Positions 3,647 through 8,467 of a DNA stretch of 8,467 nucleotides are shown one piece after another. The translations under genes were made by a program, and so were the position numbers. The notes under the pieces are model-generated. The model worked only from the letters and a program-made list of their open reading frames with translations, was not told where the DNA came from and did no database searches. Numbering within the stretch: position 1 is the stretch's first letter; each line of letters begins with the position of its first letter. Origin of the DNA: Deltaproteobacteria bacterium (GTDB taxonomy: Bacteria > Myxococcota_A > Polyangia > Haliangiales > Haliangiaceae); the NCBI GenBank assembly GCA_013696695.1, contig JACCYD010001090.1, positions 1 through 8,467 on the forward strand. The letters run 5' to 3'.

Positions 3647-6190
3647 TCAGTCCCACGAGATCTGGAACGGCAACCGCGCCTGCGCGCGTGAATCGTCGAC
3701 CAGCACCGAGAGCGGGATGCCGCGGATCAGCGCACGCACCGCCGGGAGGTCGAGCAGCGACAGCGGCAAGTCGGCCTTGGCGCCGAGCAAGCTGCCGAAC
3801 CGCCCGAACAGGCTGGTCGGCAGGTTCGGGAGCTCGACCAGCTGCACACGCGTGGTGGGCGACAGCTTCATCCGCCGCTTCGCCTCGTCGATCGCATCGC
3901 CGAGCCCACCGAAGCGATTCACCAGCTTGATCGGCTTGGCCTGCTCGCCGGTGTAGACGTGACCGCGGCCGATCGCATCGACCTCGTCCTTCTTCATGCC
4001 GCGGCCCTCGGCGACCGCACCGATGAAGCGGCCGTACATGTAGCGCAGCTTCTCTTGCAGGTGCACGCGCTCCTCGGCGGTATAGGGCCGGAACATGCTC
4101 TCGGCGTCGGCGCGCTTGCCGCGCCTCTGCGTGTTGGTCGTGACGCCGAGCTTCCCGAGCAACCCGGAGATGTCGAACTTGCCGTAGAAGATGCCGATCG
4201 AGCCGGTGATCGTCATCGGCTCGGCGAAGATCTCGTCGCAGCCGGCGGCGATGAAGTAGCCGCCCGACGCCGCGAGGTCGCTCATCGAGCAGAGGATCGG
4301 CTTGACGCCGCGCGTGGCGAACACCTCGCGCGATACCAGCTCCGATGCGAGTGCGCTGCCACCGGGAGAATCGATGCGCATGATGATCGCGCCGACGGCG
4401 GGATTCGCGCGCGCGGCGGCGATCGCACTGACCAGCGTCTCGCCGCCGGCCATCTTGCCGAGGAACGGCACCGACTTTGATTTACCGTCGGTGATGTCGC
4501 CATCGACGTAGATGATCGCGATCGCGGGCCGCCCCCACCGTTCGGGCCGCTCGACCGAGGGCCCCGAGACCGGCAACACCTGGCCGATCTCTGCGGTGAC
4601 CAGCTGGCTGATCTTGTCGGGCGGCGCGACCGCGTCGATCAGCTTCGTGTTCACCGCGAGATCGCCAGCGGAGAACGGGCCGGTGTCGATCAGCGCCTTG
4701 AGCTCGTCCTTGCCGAGCTTGCGCCCCGCCGCGACCTGGGTCAGCCACTGATCCCACAGCGAATCGAACAGCTCGTTCGTCATCCTCGCGGCGGTCGGCG
4801 TGGGGCCGGTCTCGGTGAACTGCTCCGGCGCGGATTTGTACTCGGCGATCTTCTCGAACTGCGGCGAGACGCCGAGCTGATCGAACGCGCCCTTGAAGTA
4901 GATCGTGGTGCCGGCCATGCCGGCGAGCCGCAGGCCTCCCGCCGGGTCGAGGTAGATCTTGTCGGCGGCGCTGGCGACGAGGTAGTCGCGAGCTGTGCCC
5001 GACACCATGTACGCGAAGACTTTCTTGCCGGCCTTCCGGATCGCGAGCAGCTCCTCGCGCAATTCCTGAAGCGTCGCCCAGCCGGTGGCGACGCCGTCGA
5101 ACGTGACAACGAGCGCCTTCGCGGTGGGATCGCGTGCGATCGAGCGCAGCCGCGCGACCAGGTTCGTGGTCTCGCGGAGCCCGATCGAGCCCTCGAGCTC
5201 GATGCGCTCGATGTGATCTTGCGGACCGAGTACCGACGCGGCGCCGATCGCCGACGACCGCACGACGAGCTGACCGCCGAGGAAGTGCCGCGACTTGGTG
5301 TCGTCGCGCAGGCCGGTCGCGAGCGTGGTCACGCCGAACGTGCCGAACGACACCTCGAGCCCGAGCGTCGCGCGAATGTCGCGACCGCCGACATCGTCGC
5401 GCCCGGTCGGCGAATCGACGAGCACGTGGAGCTCGCGGGTCTCGACCGCCGCGTGCACGAAGAAGCCGCGTGCGATGCGTGCCGACAGCCGGCTCCAGCC
5501 GTCGAGATCGAGGCGAGTCCCGCCGAGCCGACCACCGATCGCGAATTCGAGCTGGTCGGTCGCCAGCGGACGGATCATGGTCTCGAGCTCGTAGCGCCGC
5601 TGCACCGGCGCACCGGCGATCGGGCCGGTCGCGAGATCGCGCAGCACGGCCCCCACCGCGAACCGGTTATTCGCGCGCGCGGAGAATCCGAGATCGAACG
5701 TGTCGACGCCCTTGAGCCTGCCGTCGTCGACAAAGTGGTGCCACGACACGCCCAGGCCCGCGCCCTTGCCGAGCGCGGCCCCGAAGCCGAGCGTGAACCG
5801 GAACGGCTCTCCCGGATCCGGCTCGAGGTTCGGACGCGACGGGCGCAGCCACTCGAGGCCGATGCCGAGCCCGAAGCGCGGCAACAGGCCGCCGCCGCCG
5901 GCCATCGCGAAGTAGGTGCCGAAGCCCTGCCCCGAGCTGGTCGCGACGTCCGGATCCTCGATGCCGAGCACCAGCGCGAGCTCGCCGCCACGCACCAGCG
6001 GCAAGCCTCCCGGGTTCGTCGACACCACGCGGCCGTCGAACTCGCCCGCGAGCGGTGCGGCCGGCAGCGCGACACCCGAGGTGGGTTCCTCGGCGTAGCG
6101 CCGGTCGACGTTTTGCGCAGCAGCTGGATCGACAGCAGCGGCGACGGTGACGAGACTACAAACCGTGGCCGCGACGAAGGCGATCCGCAT
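3647..6190 (-). CDS. sppA: SppA-type signal peptide peptidase (S49) with N-terminal barrel-like region
   Basis: An 847-residue protein counted from the ATG at 6190; E. coli SppA has 618. Residues 1-26 are a signal peptide (about AAA-Q at 23-26). Residues about 45-315 have the alternating polar/apolar, Gly- and aromatic-rich pattern of an outer-membrane barrel. Two S49 domains follow, at about 325-535 and 555-765. The first supplies the catalytic Lys452 in EYKSAPEQF; the second has MRIDSPGGS (604-612) and the nucleophile Ser642 in AASGGYFIA, with TGSIGIF at 662-668. The Lys-Ser spacing of 190 resembles the 200 of E. coli (K209, S409). Both catalytic residues are present, so activity is expected: cutting leftover signal peptides or misfolded envelope proteins. 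A GTG at 6196 is in frame; ATG 6190 is preferred because TGCTACCGT lies 8 nt before it and neither codon has a Shine-Dalgarno. A 6-bp hairpin (3631-3647) overlaps the stop. Confidence 0.88.
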   Translation of the reverse strand: MRIAFVAATVCSLVTVAAAVDPAAAQNVDRRYAEEPTSGVALPAAPLAGEFDGRVVSTNPGGLPLVRGGELALVLGIEDPDVATSSGQGFGTYFAMAGGGGLLPRFGLGIGLEWLRPSRPNLEPDPGEPFRFTLGFGAALGKGAGLGVSWHHFVDDGRLKGVDTFDLGFSARANNRFAVGAVLRDLATGPIAGAPVQRRYELETMIRPLATDQLEFAIGGRLGGTRLDLDGWSRLSARIARGFFVHAAVETRELHVLVDSPTGRDDVGGRDIRATLGLEVSFGTFGVTTLATGLRDDTKSRHFLGGQLVVRSSAIGAASVLGPQDHIERIELEGSIGLRETTNLVARLRSIARDPTAKALVVTFDGVATGWATLQELREELLAIRKAGKKVFAYMVSGTARDYLVASAADKIYLDPAGGLRLAGMAGTTIYFKGAFDQLGVSPQFEKIAEYKSAPEQFTETGPTPTAARMTNELFDSLWDQWLTQVAAGRKLGKDELKALIDTGPFSAGDLAVNTKLIDAVAPPDKISQLVTAEIGQVLPVSGPSVERPERWGRPAIAIIYVDGDITDGKSKSVPFLGKMAGGETLVSAIAAARANPAVGAIIMRIDSPGGSALASELVSREVFATRGVKPILCSMSDLAASGGYFIAAGCDEIFAEPMTITGSIGIFYGKFDISGLLGKLGVTTNTQRRGKRADAESMFRPYTAEERVHLQEKLRYMYGRFIGAVAEGRGMKKDEVDAIGRGHVYTGEQAKPIKLVNRFGGLGDAIDEAKRRMKLSPTTRVQLVELPNLPTSLFGRFGSLLGAKADLPLSLLDLPAVRALIRGIPLSVLVDDSRAQARLPFQISWD

Positions 6191-6198
6191 GGCCACGG

Positions 6199-6207
6199 AC
6201 GGTAGCA
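6199..6207 (-). promoter_or_regulatory. Extended -10-like box of sppA
   Basis: Read on the minus strand, TGC then TACCGT (6207 to 6199) matches the TGn-TAnnnT form of an extended -10 promoter. It ends 8 nt before the ATG at 6190. No -35 hexamer at the usual distance resembles TTGACA; extended -10 promoters can do without one. It implies a transcript starting at or very near the ATG. Confidence 0.4.
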
Positions 6208-6226
6208 GAGTGTGGATCGCCGGATT

Positions 6227-6251
6227 TCGCGCAGACCCGCGATCTGCGCGA
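6227..6251. promoter_or_regulatory. 9-bp-arm inverted repeat, candidate shared operator
   Basis: TCGCGCAGA (6227-6235) and TCTGCGCGA (6243-6251) are perfect reverse complements around a 7-bp centre (CCCGCGA). The element lies between the divergent sppA and cyclic-nucleotide-binding genes. It covers the region between -35 and -10 for the right-hand gene and abuts its ATACT box; it lies just upstream of the sppA -10 box. Two half-sites with centres 16 bp apart fit a dimeric DNA-binding protein. If the mRNA began upstream, the element could also fold as a hairpin ending 10 nt before the GTG. It does not resemble the CRP site TGTGA-N6-TCACA. Confidence 0.45.
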
Positions 6252-6255
6252 TACT
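6250..6255 (+). promoter_or_regulatory. -10-like box of the cyclic-nucleotide-binding gene
   Basis: GATACT matches TATAAT at four of six bases and ends exactly 6 nt before the GTG at 6262. No purine-rich Shine-Dalgarno lies between it and the start, so a leaderless message is possible. The -35 region (TTCGCG, 6226-6231) is poor and overlaps the inverted repeat, as expected for a regulated promoter. Confidence 0.35.
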
Positions 6256-6261
6256 GGCCAC

Positions 6262-6726
6262 GTGCCGACGCCGACCTTGCTGGAGCAGCACCCGCTGCTG
6301 GTCAACCTCGAGCCCGATCAGCTCGAACACCTCGCGCATGCGGGCGAGGTCGAGAGCTACAACCCGGGCGAGGCGATCGTCGTCGAGGGCAGCCTCGGCG
6401 ATGCGCTGTTCTTGATCCTCTCCGGTCAGGTCGCCGTGCATCGCGGCGCACAGACGTTCGCGACGCTGCAGGGTGGCGAGTACTTCGGGGAGATGTCACT
6501 CGTCGAGCCCGCGCCGCGGTCGGCGAGCGTGACGGCGATGTCGGCGACGTTCTTGTTCCGGCTGCCACACGATGCGCTTCGCGGGCTGATCAGCGACGAC
6601 GCGAGCGCCGCATCGATCCTGCTCGTCCAGGTGGTGAAGACGCTGTCGGAGCGCCTGCGCAAGGCGAACCAGATGCTGTCGAGCGTCGACCTGCTGGCCG
6701 ACTGGCTCGCCGGCTCGATGGTCTGA
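6262..6726 (+). CDS. Stand-alone cyclic-nucleotide-binding domain protein
   Basis: A 154-residue protein starting at GTG 6262. It is a single Crp/PKA-type cNMP-binding beta-roll (about residues 5-105) followed by a C-terminal helix (about 115-140). The phosphate-binding cassette is intact: GEYFGEMSLVEPAPRSASV at 72-90, with Glu77 for the ribose hydroxyl and Arg86 for the phosphate. The earlier PGEAIVVEGSLGDALFLILSGQV (35-57) is the usual first half of the fold. There is no helix-turn-helix and no fused enzyme or channel, so it is not a CRP-like regulator. It may sense cAMP or cGMP and act on a partner, or keep the fold for protein binding only. It is divergent from sppA across 71 nt and convergent with the kinase gene, whose stop is only 7 nt away. 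No signal peptide or membrane helix is present, so it should be cytoplasmic. Confidence 0.85.
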   Translation: MPTPTLLEQHPLLVNLEPDQLEHLAHAGEVESYNPGEAIVVEGSLGDALFLILSGQVAVHRGAQTFATLQGGEYFGEMSLVEPAPRSASVTAMSATFLFRLPHDALRGLISDDASAASILLVQVVKTLSERLRKANQMLSSVDLLADWLAGSMV

Positions 6727-6734
6727 CGTCTGAC
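6721..6734. repeat. Tandem 7-bp duplication at the convergent gene ends
   Basis: GTCTGAC occurs twice in a row (6721-6727, 6728-6734). Each copy contains a TGA; the first is the stop of the cyclic-nucleotide-binding gene. The second copy fills the 7-nt gap and ends in the first base of the kinase stop codon (on the minus strand, TAG at 6736-6734). It looks like a recent small duplication with no coding effect on the plus strand. No terminator is visible at this junction. Confidence 0.6.
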
Positions 6735-8467
6735 TAGAGGCCGTCGTTCGCGTTGGGCAGCTTGAGGCCCTTGTTGCAGTTCATGATCTTCTTCGCGAGA
6801 TCCGCCTTCAGCTTCGCGACCGACGTGCCGTTGCGCAGGCTGAGGTAGAGATCCTTCGCGCGCTGGTACAGGCCCTTGCCGTACAGGGCATCGGCGTAGA
6901 GCGTCTTCGCGCGGAACTGCCAGGCGCCCGACGTGTTCGCGATCGCGCGCTTGGAGAGATCCTCGGCGCGCTGGTTATCGTTGGTGCGGAACGCGACCCA
7001 CGCTTGCTGATACTGCGAGATGCCGGTGTAGCCCTTGATACCCTCGAGCTTCTCGTACATCTGGCGCGCGGCTTCCCAGTTGTTGGTGCGCTCGAACAGC
7101 GCGCCCTGCTTGAGCAGCGCGTTCGGATCCTTCTCGTTGATCGCGACGCGCACCGGCGGCTTGCGCACGTTCACGGGCGGCTTGTTCGGTGGCGCGGGGT
7201 TGCCGGGCGGATCGAGCTTGAGGCCCGGGCCGGCCGCGCCGCTACCAGTGTCGTTGTCGGCCGAGCCGCTGCCCATCGCAGCGGAGCCGTTGTTCGGCTT
7301 GATCTCGGGCGTCTCCGACTTGATGACGGGTTGCTCGGGTGGCGCGACGCCTTCGAGCTTCGACGGCGCCCGTTGATTGCGCTCGCCCAGCGCGACGTAG
7401 AGCAGCGCCCCGACGCCGCCGAACAGCAGCGTCGCGAGCAACAACCAGCCGAGGATGCCGATCGCGCTGCGCTTCTCCGGTGCGATCGGCATCGAGGGTT
7501 GCGAGCCCATCGTGCCCATCTCGTAGGTCGGTGCCGTGCCGGCGCGGGCCGGCGCGACTCGCATGCTGTCGAGCGACGAAGCTGCGGTGGCGACGATGGG
7601 CTCGCTCGCCATCCGCGCCATGGCTGGCAGGCTCGACTGGCCGGTGGCCATCGTCGGGCCAGACCACGACCCGGAGAGCGGCGACATCACATCGCCCGGC
7701 AGCGCGGAGATGCCACTGTGGGTGGCCGCGCGCATCTGAGCTTGCGGCGGACGGACGATGCCCTCGTCGGTGATGCGCATCGACAGGCCCGGGTTGAGCG
7801 TGGCGACCACGTTCGCGTCGGTGGTCATGCCGAGGATCTGGGCGACCGCGACGCCGCGGCCCGACAGACACTTGTTGAGCTCGTACTCGAGCTTCTCCAT
7901 GGTTTGCGGGCGATCCTGCGGAGCCCGCGCCATCGACGCCATCACGAGATCGCTGACCTGCGCCGGCAGATCCTTGCGCACCATGATCGGCGGCGGCGGA
8001 TCCTGCGTCGCCTTCTTGGTCAGGATCTCCATGAAGTTGTCGCCGGAGTACGGCGGGACGCCCGTCGTCATCTCGTACATGATCGCGCCGAGCGCGTAGA
8101 CATCGCAGCGAGCATCGGCTGCGCGCCCCGCAGCCTGCTCGGGAGACATGTATTCGGGCGTGCCCATCGCCATGCCCGGGCTGGTCAACCGGCGCTCTCG
8201 CGCGGCCTCGGCCTCGGTGGTCTTCGCGATGCCGAAGTCGAGCACCTTGACGACGTCGGCCGCGCCATCGCGCGCGATCAGGTACACGTTCTCGGGCTTG
8301 AGATCACGGTGGACGATGCCCTGCGCGTGCGCAGCGGCGAGCGCGCGGCAGATCTGGGTGGCGATCTTGAGCGCGCGCGCGACATCGAGGGCGCCTTCGC
8401 GCTCGATGATGCTGCCGAGCTCGACGCCCTCGAGAAACTCCATCACGAAGTAGACGCTGCCGTCACC
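6734..8467 (-). CDS. Membrane Ser/Thr protein kinase with TPR-like C-terminus, partial
   Basis: 577 residues are visible; the frame stays open to the right edge (it begins GDGSVYFVMEFLEGVEL), so the true start, Gly-rich loop and catalytic Lys lie outside. Numbered from the edge, the Hanks-type motifs are HRDLKPEN at 53-60 (catalytic Asp55), DFG at 77-79, GTPEYMSPEQ at 102-111 and DVYALG at 122-127, with the conserved late Arg at 186. All visible active-site residues are intact, so it should be an active kinase. After about 205 comes a Met/Ser/Pro-rich linker to about 330, a membrane helix at 336-360, a Pro/Gly/Ser/Asn-rich stretch to about 437, and a helical region at 445-547 with TPR-like repeats (NWEAARQMYEKLEG, YQRAKDLYLSLRNG). 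The kinase is cytoplasmic; the repeats are probably periplasmic and may sense ligands or proteins, in the place PASTA domains hold in other bacteria. The stop is TAG at 6736. Confidence 0.9.
   Translation of the reverse strand, partial: GDGSVYFVMEFLEGVELGSIIEREGALDVARALKIATQICRALAAAHAQGIVHRDLKPENVYLIARDGAADVVKVLDFGIAKTTEAEAARERRLTSPGMAMGTPEYMSPEQAAGRAADARCDVYALGAIMYEMTTGVPPYSGDNFMEILTKKATQDPPPPIMVRKDLPAQVSDLVMASMARAPQDRPQTMEKLEYELNKCLSGRGVAVAQILGMTTDANVVATLNPGLSMRITDEGIVRPPQAQMRAATHSGISALPGDVMSPLSGSWSGPTMATGQSSLPAMARMASEPIVATAASSLDSMRVAPARAGTAPTYEMGTMGSQPSMPIAPEKRSAIGILGWLLLATLLFGGVGALLYVALGERNQRAPSKLEGVAPPEQPVIKSETPEIKPNNGSAAMGSGSADNDTGSGAAGPGLKLDPPGNPAPPNKPPVNVRKPPVRVAINEKDPNALLKQGALFERTNNWEAARQMYEKLEGIKGYTGISQYQQAWVAFRTNDNQRAEDLSKRAIANTSGAWQFRAKTLYADALYGKGLYQRAKDLYLSLRNGTSVAKLKADLAKKIMNCNKGLKLPNANDGL

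Noticed and set aside
3631..3647. ACCCAG-CCGGA-CTGGGT hairpin overlapping the sppA stop, considered as a terminator
   Set aside because: Only a 6-bp stem, no T run on either strand, and the hexamer inverted repeat next to it is a better candidate.
3024..3656. Overlapping frames on both strands across the hexamer repeats
   Set aside because: Their dipeptide repeats (Ser-Gly, Glu-Pro, Ala-Arg) simply decode the hexanucleotide arrays; there is no domain or credible start.
5213..6205. 330-codon plus-strand frame opposite sppA
   Set aside because: Rich in Arg/Glu/Ala/His with no recognisable fold; the opposite strand encodes the signal peptide and barrel-like region of a clear S49 protease.

Overview
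The window is GC-rich DNA with dense coding, frequent GTG starts, and codons that mostly end in G or C. A Hanks-type Ser/Thr kinase, a stand-alone cyclic-nucleotide-binding protein, an SppA protease with a barrel-like extension and a TPM/Tim44-like membrane pair all point to a Myxococcota-type bacterium, perhaps of the Haliangium/Kofleriaceae kind. This placement is inferred from gene content and composition, not from a marker gene.

Layout. (1) nt 1-162, minus strand: the 5' end of a gene for an exported protein, cut by the window edge. (2) nt 163-606: an intergenic stretch with a 7-bp tandem repeat, an A10/A7 AT-rich island, a short remnant of an RluA-type pseudouridine synthase, and a promoter for the next gene. 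(3) nt 607-2801, plus strand: a two-gene operon with a 4-nt ATGA overlap. It encodes a TPM-domain membrane protein and a Tim44-like protein with a Ser/Arg tract and two zinc ribbons. (4) nt 2802-3117: an intergenic stretch with a 19-bp AT-rich palindrome. (5) nt 3118-3402, plus strand: a small single-span membrane protein of unknown function. (6) nt 3403-3646: a hexanucleotide-repeat inverted repeat between convergent genes. (7) nt 3647-6190, minus strand: a double-domain SppA (S49) protease with a predicted N-terminal outer-membrane-barrel-like region. (8) nt 6191-6261: a short divergent promoter region with a 9-bp-arm inverted repeat. (9) nt 6262-6726, plus strand: a stand-alone cyclic-nucleotide-binding domain protein. 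(10) nt 6734-8467, minus strand: the C-terminal part of a membrane Ser/Thr kinase with a TPR-like tail, entering from the right edge.

Most of the proteins look connected to the cell envelope. The TPM/Tim44 pair is clearly co-transcribed. The sppA and cyclic-nucleotide-binding genes share a divergent control region and could be co-regulated. The kinase and the cyclic-nucleotide-binding gene are convergent and almost touch, so any functional link between them is only a guess.

The least ordinary signals are: the duplicated Tim44-like/zinc-ribbon protein paired with a TPM protein, the barrel-SppA fusion, the repeated -10-like box six to eight bases before starts that lack a Shine-Dalgarno sequence (possible leaderless mRNAs), and three unexplained symmetric DNA elements at 2942-2960, 3457-3591 and 6227-6251.
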